A stretch of 64,000 nucleotides of DNA from Pontiellaceae bacterium B12227 (GTDB taxonomy: Bacteria; Verrucomicrobiota; Kiritimatiellia; Kiritimatiellales; Pontiellaceae): positions 83,048-147,047 of the forward strand of contig JAROAZ010000014.1 in the NCBI GenBank assembly GCA_029432775.1, in the 5' to 3' direction. The notes under the pieces are model-generated. The model saw only the letters and a list, made by a program, of their open reading frames with translations, had not been told where the DNA came from and did not search any database. The translations under genes were made by a program, and so were the position numbers. Numbering within the stretch: position 1 is the first letter of the stretch; each line of letters begins with the position of its first letter. Shown piece by piece: positions 37,036 to 45,437 of the stretch.

Positions 37036-37050
37036 TTCCAATCATTGGAA
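37036..37050. repeat. exact copy of the dispersed 15-bp palindrome after the sulfatase
   Basis: TTCCAATCATTGGAA, extended to a 21-base palindrome by T and A runs (37033-37053), lies 78 bases after the sulfatase stop. The stem of nine A/T-rich pairs with a 3-base loop could end transcription. Confidence 0.85.
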
Positions 37051-37140
37051 AAACTGTACAGGCCATGTTCCCGTAGTAGCGGGCGATTTACATACCTGTT
37101 TGTGAAGCGACCATCCTTTGTTCATCAAAACAAGAACGCA

Positions 37141-37818
37141 TCAAGGACTCGGGACGATGGCCTGATTGTCTGCGGAGAGCGGGGCCGCAGTTTCTCTGGT
37201 CAGCCTGACTCTTATCTCCTCCTGCTCGCAGAGGCCGGAGCCGACTTCGCGGGCGACCCAGGAAATGAGCTTCATCTTTTTACGGAAAAAGCTGCGGGTG
37301 AGCCCGATTTTGTGGGAGGAGCGGGTCAGCCAGCTATGCGGCCAGGCGTGAACCTTTACGGAGTAGACGATGCCGGCGGGGCCGGCGTCAACAACCTGCA
37401 GATGAATCACGACATCGTACTTTCCAAAGAAACGTTTGCCGCTGGCCATGACGATGTAGTCGAATGAAAACTCATCGGTTTGTTTGCGGTAAAGTTCAGA
37501 GATGTCGGTGCGCAGCCCTTTTTCGTTAACGTAGTAATATTCGCCGGGCCCTTTTCCAATGATTGGAAAATCGACTTCCCCGTTATTGGAAATCGAGCGG
37601 ACAAATTCATCCTGCATGGCATGAATGAGGTCGTTGTTTTCCAGAACGGTGCAGGCAGTTTTGAATTTGATGGGCAGCACTTCGCTCGTGCCCAGCCGGA
37701 TGCACTTTTTCTGAAGGACTTCGAGGGCAACCGGATTTGAAACCAATTCAGCGGTGCCTTTTGCAAAGGCACCGCTTGCGATCAGGATAGCGACAATCTG
37801 GAACAGCAGACGTTTCAT
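37141..37818 (-). CDS. secreted protein of unknown function
   Basis: A 225-residue protein with a signal peptide (MKRLLFQIVAILIASGAFA). I recognise no family. The mature part alternates polar strands and helices, with a central FSFDYIVMASGKRFFGKYDV and VHLQVVDAGPAGIVYSVKVHAW, which resemble lipoprotein-type beta sandwiches. It follows cysI by 51 bases on the same strand and may share its transcript. One exact TTCCAANSNTTGGAA copy lies within it. Confidence 0.65.
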   Translation of the reverse strand: MKRLLFQIVAILIASGAFAKGTAELVSNPVALEVLQKKCIRLGTSEVLPIKFKTACTVLENNDLIHAMQDEFVRSISNNGEVDFPIIGKGPGEYYYVNEKGLRTDISELYRKQTDEFSFDYIVMASGKRFFGKYDVVIHLQVVDAGPAGIVYSVKVHAWPHSWLTRSSHKIGLTRSFFRKKMKLISWVAREVGSGLCEQEEIRVRLTRETAAPLSADNQAIVPSP

Positions 37819-37869
37819 TGAACGGTATTAGACGGTAAGACCAGTCCGCCGTTCAACACGCAACGTTAA

Positions 37870-39594
37870 TTAAATGCCGCTGGAGATGAAGCCTTCGGGG
37901 TTCTTGTGGAAGTCGCGGCCGTCATAGATGGCCGGAACCACATCGGTGCGGACGAGGTAGTCGCCGAATCCTTCGCCTTTGTTCCGCTCGTTGGAATAGC
38001 TCTCAATGAGCGGTTCCAGGGTCTGGAGAATTTCGTCTTCGCCGATGTTCTCTTTGTAGAGCTTCACGAGGCGGGTGCCTTTACCGTCGCCGCCGAGGTA
38101 CAGATTGTATTTCCCGGGCGCTTTACCCACAAAGGCGATTTCCGCCAGGAAGGGGCGGGCGCAGCCGTTCGGGCAGCCGGTCATACGAACCACGATGGGC
38201 TGCTCGGAAAGACCGTATTTGTCGACGATCACTTCCAGCTTACCAATCAGATCGGGCAGATAGCGTTCGGCTTCGGCCATGGCCAGCGTGCAGGTCGGGA
38301 AGGCCACACAGGCCATGCTGTTCTGGCGAAGTACACTGGCTTCCTTGCGTAGCAGTCCGTTTTCAATAGCCAGTTTTTCCACTTTGGCTTTCTTGCTCTT
38401 GGCGACCTGCGCCACAATCAGGTTCTGCGTGGCGGTCATGCGGAAATCTCCGCCGTGCAGATCGGCAATTTTCAGCAGGCCGGTGAGCATCTGGGGGCCG
38501 TCTTCTTTGTCGGTAATCCGTCCGTGTTCGATGAACAGGGTCAGGTTCCAGGTGCCGTCGGCATTTTCCACCCAGCCGAAGCGGTCGGAATGCATGGTGA
38601 ATTCATAGGGTACTTCTTCGGCGAATTTCACGCCGGAACGCTCTTCCACGTGGCCTTTGAAAACATCGGTGCCCAGGTCGTCGATCGTATATTTCAGACG
38701 CGCATGTTTGCGGTTGGTGCGGTCGCCGAAATCGCGCTGGGTGGTCACAATGGCTTCCGCGATTTTGCAAATGTCTTTCTTGGCAATGAAGCCCAGGCTT
38801 TTGGCAATCTGCGGATAGGTGTCGGTTTCGCCATGGGTGGAGCCCATGCCGCCGCCGGCGAGGATGTTGTAGCCTTTGAGTTTGCCGTCTTCGATGATGG
38901 CGACATAGCTGAGGTCGTTTCCGTTCACGTCCACGTCGTTATGCGGCGGGATGGCGACGGCGATCTTGAATTTGCGGGGCAGGTAGGTGTCGCCGTAGAT
39001 GGGCTCCTTCTCCTCTTCAAAGTTGACGATCTTTTCTTTATCCAGCCAGATTTCGTGATAGGCGGCGGTGCTCGGCAGCAGGTGCTGACTGATGGCCACA
39101 GCGTCATCATAGATTTCTTTATGGAGCGCGGACTGAACCGGGTTGGTGTTGCAGAGCACGTTACGGTTTACATCCCCGCAGGCCGCGATGGAATCGATCA
39201 TCGCTTTGTTGATACCCTGGATGAGCGGCTTCACGTTGTGCTTGAGTATGCCGTGATACTGGAAGGTCTGGCGGGTGGTGAGTCGGAGTCCGCCGCCGGT
39301 GAGTTCGCGGGCAACGGTATCGATGGCTTTCCACTGTTCGGCTTTAATGACGCCGCCCGGAACACGGGCACGGAGCATGAAGCTGAAAAGCGGTTCCAAT
39401 TTCTGGTGACGGCGCTCGTCACGAATATCACGGTCGTCCTGCTGATAGAACCCGTGGAATTTAGTCAGCTGGGTGTCGTCGAGGGGCAGTGCGCCGGTGG
39501 TGCGGTCCTGCAGTCCTTCTTCAATGGTTCCGCGCAGATGACGGCTGCGGGCTTTGATGTGTTCGACTTCAGTAAGTTGTTTTTCGTCGTTCAT
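37870..39594 (-). CDS. cysI: assimilatory sulfite reductase haemoprotein subunit
   Basis: Reduces sulfite to sulfide with siroheme and a 4Fe-4S cluster. 574 residues; the N-terminal half shows the TRQ.FQ.HG motif (LRLTTRQTFQYHGI) and GDVNRNV, and the C-terminal half has the cluster cysteines CVAFPTC and RMTGCPNGCARP. The ATG at 39594 has AAGGAG upstream and is preferred over a longer frame. It is downstream of cysJ on the same strand, separated by 139 bases holding a (TTTCACG)7 array. Confidence 0.94.
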   Translation of the reverse strand: MNDEKQLTEVEHIKARSRHLRGTIEEGLQDRTTGALPLDDTQLTKFHGFYQQDDRDIRDERRHQKLEPLFSFMLRARVPGGVIKAEQWKAIDTVARELTGGGLRLTTRQTFQYHGILKHNVKPLIQGINKAMIDSIAACGDVNRNVLCNTNPVQSALHKEIYDDAVAISQHLLPSTAAYHEIWLDKEKIVNFEEEKEPIYGDTYLPRKFKIAVAIPPHNDVDVNGNDLSYVAIIEDGKLKGYNILAGGGMGSTHGETDTYPQIAKSLGFIAKKDICKIAEAIVTTQRDFGDRTNRKHARLKYTIDDLGTDVFKGHVEERSGVKFAEEVPYEFTMHSDRFGWVENADGTWNLTLFIEHGRITDKEDGPQMLTGLLKIADLHGGDFRMTATQNLIVAQVAKSKKAKVEKLAIENGLLRKEASVLRQNSMACVAFPTCTLAMAEAERYLPDLIGKLEVIVDKYGLSEQPIVVRMTGCPNGCARPFLAEIAFVGKAPGKYNLYLGGDGKGTRLVKLYKENIGEDEILQTLEPLIESYSNERNKGEGFGDYLVRTDVVPAIYDGRDFHKNPEGFISSGI

Positions 39595-39682
39595 TCTGAA
39601 CTCCTTAAAATCGTGACTCGTGATTATTGAGCCGTGATTCATAAATTAGTACTTGGCACTTCGTTTCAATTTCTTTTCTGTA

Positions 39683-39731
39683 TTTCACGTTTCACGTTTC
39701 ACGTTTCACGTTTCACGTTTCACGTTTCACG
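39683..39731. repeat. (TTTCACG)7 tandem array
   Basis: Seven exact head-to-tail copies of a 7-base unit directly before the cysJ stop codon (on the minus strand, just past the end of cysJ). The unit number could vary by slipped-strand replication. No spacers, so it is not a CRISPR array. Confidence 0.95.
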
Positions 39732-39733
39732 TT

Positions 39734-41545
39734 TTAATACACATCCTTCTGGTAGCGTCCGTCTTTGCGGAGCTGGACGAGATAATCTTCAGCTTCTTCG
39801 GAGGAGTATCCACCTTTTTCGATGACGACATCAAGCAGGGCCTGATGTACATCGCGTGCCATGCGTGATTCGTCGCCGCAGACGTAGAGGTGAGCGCCGC
39901 GCTGGATCCAGTTCCATAGTTCATTGGCCTGCTCGGCAATCCGATGCTGGACGTATACCTTTTCCTGCTGATCGCGGGAGAAGGCGAGGTCGATCTTATT
40001 GAGTACGCCGTCAGCGAGGAAGTCCTGCCATTCGGTCTGGTAGAGGAAATCTTCGGTAAAGTGCGGGTTGCCGAAGAAGAGCCAGTTGTCGCCGGCCGCT
40101 TCCTGAGCAGCGCGTTCCTGCACAAAGGCGCGGAACGGAGCAATACCGGTGCCCGGGCCGATCATGATGACCGGTTTGGTGGCATCTTCCGGCAGGCGGA
40201 AGTTGTCGTTCGATTCCACATAGATCAGCACATCTTCACCTTCTTTGAGGCGATGGCCGAGGAAGCCGGACGCGCCGCCGAGGTGATAGTGTCCATGCGC
40301 TTCGTATTCCACCACGCCGAGGGTGAGGTGGACTTCTTCTTCCACTTCGGCCTGACTGGAGGCGATGGAGTAGAGGCGCGGCGTGAGCTTGCGCAACAGA
40401 CCCACAAAAGCTTCCGGCTCTACCGTGCCGGGGAATTCACGGACCACATCGATAATCTGCCGGGTGTCGACATAGTCGCGGAGCGGTTCGGTTTCTGCAG
40501 CGATCTTACGCAGCTCGTCGTTATTGATGAGCTCGGCATAGTCGGTTACGAAGGCCGGGTGGAGCAGGGTGAGTTCGAAGGTTTCGGTGAGCGCTTCTTT
40601 GATCGGTTTCGGCTCGTCGTGCACATGCACGGTGGCCGTTGGATCGAGCTGGAGCAGGGTCAGCAGGTCGGTCACCAGTTCTTCGTCGTTTTTAAACCAG
40701 ACGCCGAGTGAATCGCCGGGCAGATAGTTCAGGCCGGATTCCTCCAGATCGATTTCAATGTGGCGGATGTCCTTTTCGGAGTTGCGGCCGGTAATCTTCT
40801 GGCAAGTGAGCAGGCGGGTTTTCAGCGGCTTCTTACGGCTGTAATGAACGGTCGATGCGGCGGGCGCGCCGAAAGCTCCAAAGGTTGGAACGGCGGCAGG
40901 AGCGGCTCCTGCCGGAATGGTGGCCTTCATGGTTTCTACGGCTTTGGGAATCCAGGCTTCTGCGCCGTCGTCGAAATCGACGTCGAGATCGACGCGGTCG
41001 AGGATCCGTTCGCCGCCGAGTTCCTCCAGACGGGCATCGAAATCGATGGCGGTCTTTCCGAAAAATTCATAGCTGCTGTCGCCGAGCCCCAGCACACAGA
41101 ATTTGAAATCTTTCAGTTTCGGGGCTTTGGTGGAGTGCAGGTATTCAACAAGTGCGCGCGCATCGTCCGGTGGATCGCCTTCGCCCTGGGTGCTGATGAT
41201 GACGGCGACATATTTGAGCTTCTTAAGGTTTTTCTCCTTAAACTTGCCCATGGAAAACAACTCAACGGGAACGCCTGCATCCTGCGCGGCATCGCGCATT
41301 TCTTCGGCAACCGCGCGGCAATGGCCGGTTTGGGAGCCGTAAAGAATGGTGAGCACGTTATCGGATCCGCCGGCCGGAGCACCGGCCGGAAGGGCCTGTC
41401 CACCGGTTTGGGCACTGAGTCCGGTCAGGTATCCGCCGGCCCAGGCGAGCTGCGCGGGGGAGAGCGTTGCAGCCAGGCCATTCAGCTGGGCAATCAGCTG
41501 CGGGTTCAACCCTGAACCGGCTCCTTGTGTTGGTTGTGTGGACAT
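39734..41545 (-). CDS. cysJ: sulfite reductase flavoprotein subunit
   Basis: Transfers electrons from NADPH to CysI. The 603 residues contain the flavodoxin domain (ILYGSQTGHCRAVAEEMRDAA; about 65-205), a connecting domain, the FAD-binding RLYSIASSQ and the NADPH-binding IGPGTGIAPFRAFVQERAA, ending in DVY as in the E. coli subunit. The N-terminal 60 residues (QLNGLAATLSPAQLAWAGGYL) match the CysJ-specific start. Divergent from mqnD. Confidence 0.95.
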   Translation of the reverse strand: MSTQPTQGAGSGLNPQLIAQLNGLAATLSPAQLAWAGGYLTGLSAQTGGQALPAGAPAGGSDNVLTILYGSQTGHCRAVAEEMRDAAQDAGVPVELFSMGKFKEKNLKKLKYVAVIISTQGEGDPPDDARALVEYLHSTKAPKLKDFKFCVLGLGDSSYEFFGKTAIDFDARLEELGGERILDRVDLDVDFDDGAEAWIPKAVETMKATIPAGAAPAAVPTFGAFGAPAASTVHYSRKKPLKTRLLTCQKITGRNSEKDIRHIEIDLEESGLNYLPGDSLGVWFKNDEELVTDLLTLLQLDPTATVHVHDEPKPIKEALTETFELTLLHPAFVTDYAELINNDELRKIAAETEPLRDYVDTRQIIDVVREFPGTVEPEAFVGLLRKLTPRLYSIASSQAEVEEEVHLTLGVVEYEAHGHYHLGGASGFLGHRLKEGEDVLIYVESNDNFRLPEDATKPVIMIGPGTGIAPFRAFVQERAAQEAAGDNWLFFGNPHFTEDFLYQTEWQDFLADGVLNKIDLAFSRDQQEKVYVQHRIAEQANELWNWIQRGAHLYVCGDESRMARDVHQALLDVVIEKGGYSSEEAEDYLVQLRKDGRYQKDVY

Positions 41546-41693
41546 TGTACGATAAATCCCTGTTAAAAATTCAACTTACTGTAATTTGTATTGATGCGAG
41601 GCAGAATAGCTGAAAAAGTGATCGCATCAATCATATATTTTAAAAAACTGTACGTGATTTACATGATTTATATACCTACATTGGAGTGCACAT

Positions 41694-42479
41694 ATGCAGG
41701 ATGACCCTGTAAATATTGGATATTCTACCTGTCCCAACGATACATTTATCTTCTGTAAACTGGCAAAACAGCGCGATATTATCCCGCATCTGCACGATGT
41801 GGAGACCTTGAACGAATGGGCCTTTGAGGAAAAACTGGACATCACGAAACTCTCTTTTCATGCCTGGTTGCTGGTTCGGGAGCGGTATGAACTGCTGCAG
41901 TGCGGCGCCGCACTCGGGCGCGGCTGCGGCCCGTTGGTCATTTCCAGAGATGGGAAAACACTGACCAACGACTCCGTTATTGCGGTGCCCGGCGAGTTTA
42001 CGACGGCGCATTTGCTGCTGCGGCTCTGGAATCCAAATCTTGAAAACCGGGTTTTCATGCCGTTTGATCAGATTATGGATGCGGTCGAGTCGGGCGAGGC
42101 CGACGCAGGCGTCATCATTCACGAAGGACGTTTTGTTTACAAGGAGCAGGGTTTCCAATGTCTGGAAGATCTGGGCGACTGGTGGGAATCGACCACCGGC
42201 CAGCCGATTCCGCTCGGTTGCATTGCCGCCCGTAAAGAGTTGGGCGCAGAGAAGATTGCAGGAATTGAAGCGCGGCTGAAGGATTCGATTGAGAGCGCAT
42301 TCGCCGATCCGGATTCGACGAAAGACTATGTTGCAGCACATGCGCAGGAGCTGGCGGATGACGTGACCAGCGAGCACATTAAAACCTACGTGAACGACTT
42401 TACGCTCGATCTCGGCAAAGAGGGCCGGGCGGCGATTGCAACGCTTCAGGAAATGGCGAAAGCCGCTGGGATAATTTAA
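41694..42479 (+). CDS. mqnD: 1,4-dihydroxy-6-naphthoate synthase
   Basis: A late enzyme of the futalosine menaquinone pathway, forming 1,4-dihydroxy-6-naphthoate. 261 residues in a periplasmic-binding-protein-like fold. The signature is the start GYSTCPNDTFIF, followed by KLSFHAW and GRGCGPLVIS. First gene of the menaquinone operon, whose members are all on the plus strand with gaps under 110 bases. Confidence 0.93.
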   Translation: MQDDPVNIGYSTCPNDTFIFCKLAKQRDIIPHLHDVETLNEWAFEEKLDITKLSFHAWLLVRERYELLQCGAALGRGCGPLVISRDGKTLTNDSVIAVPGEFTTAHLLLRLWNPNLENRVFMPFDQIMDAVESGEADAGVIIHEGRFVYKEQGFQCLEDLGDWWESTTGQPIPLGCIAARKELGAEKIAGIEARLKDSIESAFADPDSTKDYVAAHAQELADDVTSEHIKTYVNDFTLDLGKEGRAAIATLQEMAKAAGII

Positions 42480-42481
42480 TC

Positions 42482-42550
42482 GCAACGAATATAGGAAAAG
42501 CAACGAATGATTCAGAGGATTGGATTAGTTGCTTTTCCTAGATTCGTTGC
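42482..42550 (+). repeat. 23-bp near-perfect inverted repeat between mqnD and mqnB
   Basis: Arms 42482-42504 and 42528-42550 are complementary at 22 of 23 positions, with a 23-base loop. GCAACGAAT also occurs twice in direct order. It sits between the mqnD stop and the next ribosome-binding site (AGAAGGT), so the hairpin would form in the operon transcript. Confidence 0.85.
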
Positions 42551-42564
42551 AGAAGAAGGTGCAT

Positions 42565-43986
42565 ATGATTGGAATTTTATTTGCCACACAGATGGAGGCG
42601 CAGCCTTTTCTGGATCGGGGCGTGCCGGAAGGCGTTGTGGTTGAAATCTCGGAAGAGATGGGGCTTGAGGCGGCGCGGATTGCTTCGGAAAAGCTGGTGG
42701 AGCAGGGCTGCACGACCATCATCAATGCCGGCGTCTGCGGGGCGCTGAATAATCGGCTGGAACGCGGCGCGGTCTATCGGGTTTCGATGGTCAGCATCGA
42801 GGCGTTGAAGGCGGCGGTGAATGTCGGCGTCGGGATCGGCCTGAAGCGATTGGTGAGTGTTGAGGAGCCGGTCTTCGAGCCGGCGCGTAAAAAAGAGCTT
42901 TCGAAATACGGCGAGCTGGTCGATATGGAGGGCTATGCCGTGGCCCGCGTTTGCGAAGCGCACGAAATCCCCTGCATTCTGATTAAAGGGGTTACGGATT
43001 TCGGCGATGGAAACGGAAAAGAGGATATACAGAAGCATATCACTCCGGTATCCGAAACCGTGGCCGACGCGCTTTTCCAAATCGTAGACGGAGCTTCCAG
43101 CTCCGCTGCGGACGAGCTGGACGGCGGTTCAGGTGCAACGGAGCTGGAAGCTCCGTCTACATTATGGAAAAAACTGCATTCGTTTACCAAAGTGGAGCAC
43201 ACCGTATTCAGTCTGCCGCTACTGTTTGCCGGCGCGTGGATCGGGGCGGGGGGCATGCCTTCGGTGAAAGCCTTGTTGTTGATTGCGCTGGCCGGGGTGG
43301 GTGCCCGCACGTTCGGGATGGCAGTGAACCGGATCTTTGATCGGGATATCGATGCCGAAAACCCGCGCACCAAAAACCGCGAGCTGGCTTCGGGCACGCT
43401 TTCGATGGCGCAGGGCGTTGGGGTGGCAGCCGTCGGCTTAGTGCTCTACTTCCTGGCCTGCTGGTTCCTCGGGCCGGTGGTATTCAAGCTTTCACTGTTT
43501 CCGCTGATTCCGTTGGCGGTTTATTCGCTGCTGAAGCGCTTCACGCCGCTGTGCCATTACGGCATCGGGGTTTGTCTGGCGGTTGCGCCGATCGGGGCCT
43601 TTATTGCGGTAACGAATTCGCTGAGTTTTCCTCCGGCGTTGATTCTGTTGGCAGCGTTTGCATTCTTCTGGATCAGTGGCTTTGATATTATCTATGCGCT
43701 GATGGATATTGAGTTCGACCGGGCAAACGGCGTGCGCAGTGTGCCGGCGGCGCTCGGTCCGCGGGGCGCGCAGCTCGTGGCGGCGTTCACGCACATGATT
43801 TCTTTTGCGGCACTGGTGTTGTTGTGGATGACGGTCGGGGGAACGGCTTCGTTTATTGCGTTGCTGGTTTCGGCGGGGGCATTCGGTGCGGGGTATGTGC
43901 AAAGCATTCCGGTTCCGGTTCGGTTTTTCCCGATTTCCGCCATTGCCGGAATTGCCGGTGCGTGTGTTGTTTTGCTAGCTGGATGA
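42565..43986 (+). CDS. fused futalosine hydrolase (MqnB) and prenyltransferase (MqnP/UbiA)
   Basis: One 473-residue reading frame encodes two menaquinone steps. Residues 1-172 are a nucleosidase of the MTA/SAH family (GVCGALNN, VDMEGYAVARVCEA.EIP, KGVTDFGDG), which cleaves futalosine. Residues 205-473 are a UbiA prenyltransferase with eight or so membrane helices and both DxxxD sites (FDRDIDAENP near 255; DIEFDRANGVR near 380). The joining linker (174-199) is encoded by a perfect 22-bp inverted repeat. The nucleosidase half is somewhat short but has its catalytic aspartate. The start at 42565 is chosen over an earlier ATG inside the hairpin. Confidence 0.88.
   Translation: MIGILFATQMEAQPFLDRGVPEGVVVEISEEMGLEAARIASEKLVEQGCTTIINAGVCGALNNRLERGAVYRVSMVSIEALKAAVNVGVGIGLKRLVSVEEPVFEPARKKELSKYGELVDMEGYAVARVCEAHEIPCILIKGVTDFGDGNGKEDIQKHITPVSETVADALFQIVDGASSSAADELDGGSGATELEAPSTLWKKLHSFTKVEHTVFSLPLLFAGAWIGAGGMPSVKALLLIALAGVGARTFGMAVNRIFDRDIDAENPRTKNRELASGTLSMAQGVGVAAVGLVLYFLACWFLGPVVFKLSLFPLIPLAVYSLLKRFTPLCHYGIGVCLAVAPIGAFIAVTNSLSFPPALILLAAFAFFWISGFDIIYALMDIEFDRANGVRSVPAALGPRGAQLVAAFTHMISFAALVLLWMTVGGTASFIALLVSAGAFGAGYVQSIPVPVRFFPISAIAGIAGACVVLLAG
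43084..43160. repeat. 22-bp perfect inverted repeat forming the fusion linker
   Basis: Arms 43084-43105 and 43139-43160 are exact reverse complements around a 33-base loop. Each arm contains its own short palindrome (GGAGCT..AGCTCC). The whole element is 77 bases, stays in frame, and encodes the low-complexity linker rich in S, A, E, D and G between MqnB and MqnP. It looks like a REP-type palindromic element. Confidence 0.9.
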
Positions 43987-43996
43987 TCGACGGCGT

Positions 43997-44830
43997 ATGA
44001 ACACCAACCAGCGAAAGAGCAACAATCAGCGGATATTGGCTGCGATGCATCATCAGATTCAGTACTCGGATATTGTTTATCCGGTGCGGACCTTTTCAAT
44101 CGTAGGCGCTGCTGTTGATGTGCATAACTCGCTGGGACCCGGCTGGCATGAACGGGATTATCTTCAAGCGATGGTGACGGCTTTGGAAGAGCGGGATCTG
44201 GATGTCATCAGCGAGGATGAAAAGGATCTCGTGCACCGGAAAAAGATCATCGAGCATTTTGAAGTCGATCTGGTGGTGGACGATCTGATTATTCTGCAAC
44301 TGAGCCATTCAAAGGAGAGCTTTCTGCCTCTTCAGATCACACAGAACCGGAATTGCCAGAAGCGCTGGGATGTCCGGTTGGGGATTCTGCTGAATTTCGG
44401 GCAGGAGCAGCTTCGCTATAAAAAAGTGCCGGCTTATATTCTGAAAACCAAGGTTGAACCGATGGGCGAATGGGATCAGCTTCCGGTGATGATCCGGGGC
44501 ATTATTCAGAAAGCCATTGAGGCGATTCTCGCAGAGGTCGGCCATGGATATGATGAATCGATCTTTAAAAAACTGTTGGTCGCAGAACTTTTCCACCTGG
44601 GCTTCCCGGCGGATGCGGCCCGGTTGAACCCGGATTCGGCCGATGCCCGGTTTGATGTGCGGGAAGTGGGCGCCATCGCAGTGCGGAATGATCTGTTGCT
44701 GTTGATTTCTTCGAATGCCTCGGCGACGGATTTATGTTATCTGAATACGTACATGAAACGGGCGGCGCGGCCCTATGGAATTTTGGTAAATCTGGAAAAA
44801 TCTAAAATACAATTGCGAGGAGTGGTTTGA
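43997..44830 (+). CDS. protein with two tandem GxxExxY-like domains
   Basis: A 277-residue soluble protein. The first half resembles the GxxExxY family (AAVDVHNSLGPGWHERDYLQA..., DLVVDD.IILQL, LGILLNFGQEQLRYKKV), with the expected E replaced by H-E-R-D and the usual ELK reading QLS. The second half repeats a shorter version (GHGYDESIFKKLLVAEL, DVREVGAIAVRNDLLLLI, PYGILVNLEKSKIQLRGV). GxxExxY proteins are of uncertain role and related to restriction-type nucleases. It sits in the menaquinone operon, starting 10 bases after the MqnB-MqnP frame. The role there is unknown. Confidence 0.75.
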   Translation: MNTNQRKSNNQRILAAMHHQIQYSDIVYPVRTFSIVGAAVDVHNSLGPGWHERDYLQAMVTALEERDLDVISEDEKDLVHRKKIIEHFEVDLVVDDLIILQLSHSKESFLPLQITQNRNCQKRWDVRLGILLNFGQEQLRYKKVPAYILKTKVEPMGEWDQLPVMIRGIIQKAIEAILAEVGHGYDESIFKKLLVAELFHLGFPADAARLNPDSADARFDVREVGAIAVRNDLLLLISSNASATDLCYLNTYMKRAARPYGILVNLEKSKIQLRGVV

Positions 44831-44876
44831 TGGATGGGTTGCATTCTGCTGAATCATTGCTCATAAAAGGAACGCT

Positions 44877-45437
44877 ATGAAACTGGTTGTTGCCATGACG
44901 GGTGCTTCGGGCGCTCTTGCCACGAAACTACTGCTTGAAAAATCGCAGTGGCCGGTAACGCTTGTGGCGAGCAAAATGGGGCGTGTGGTTTATGAGCAGG
45001 AGGCGGGGCCTTTTGCTGAACTCGAGGCGCTGGCTTCCGAGATCTGGAAGGATGCCGACCTGACAGCCACGATTGCCTCCGGCTCGGTTCCAACCATTGG
45101 AATGGTTATCATGCCATGCTCGGCCAATACGCTGGGGAAAGTGGCTTGCGGGATTGCCGATTCGCTGGTGACCCGTGCGGCGCACTGTCAGCTCAAAGAG
45201 GGGCGCAAGGTGGTGCTGTGTGTGCGGGAGGCTCCGTGGACCTTGCTGAATACGCAGAATGCGGAGCGGGTGGCGGCGGCGGGTGGAACCATTATGCCGA
45301 TGTCGCCGCCGTACTATTTTATGAAAGGCCGGGACCCCGATACGGTTTCGGTGAAGGAAATGCTGGGGCACTACTGTGACCATGTTCTCTCGCTGTTCGG
45401 GCAGGAATCGCCCAAAACCTGGGAGGATATCCGATGA
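44877..45437 (+). CDS. ubiX: flavin prenyltransferase UbiX
   Basis: Makes the prenylated FMN cofactor for UbiD-type decarboxylases. 186 residues of the family fold: AMTGASGAL, the SGS motif (IASGSVPTIGMVIMPCSANTLGKVACGIADSLVTRAA), KVVLCVREAPW and GGTIMPMSPPYYF. In this operon it should serve the decarboxylation step of the futalosine pathway; the partner UbiD/MqnL is not in the window. The end overlaps the next start by 4 bases. Confidence 0.93.
   Translation: MKLVVAMTGASGALATKLLLEKSQWPVTLVASKMGRVVYEQEAGPFAELEALASEIWKDADLTATIASGSVPTIGMVIMPCSANTLGKVACGIADSLVTRAAHCQLKEGRKVVLCVREAPWTLLNTQNAERVAAAGGTIMPMSPPYYFMKGRDPDTVSVKEMLGHYCDHVLSLFGQESPKTWEDIR

Noticed and set aside
39683..39731. Possible CRISPR array
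   Set aside because: The unit is 7 bases with no spacers and no cas genes nearby; it is a simple tandem repeat.
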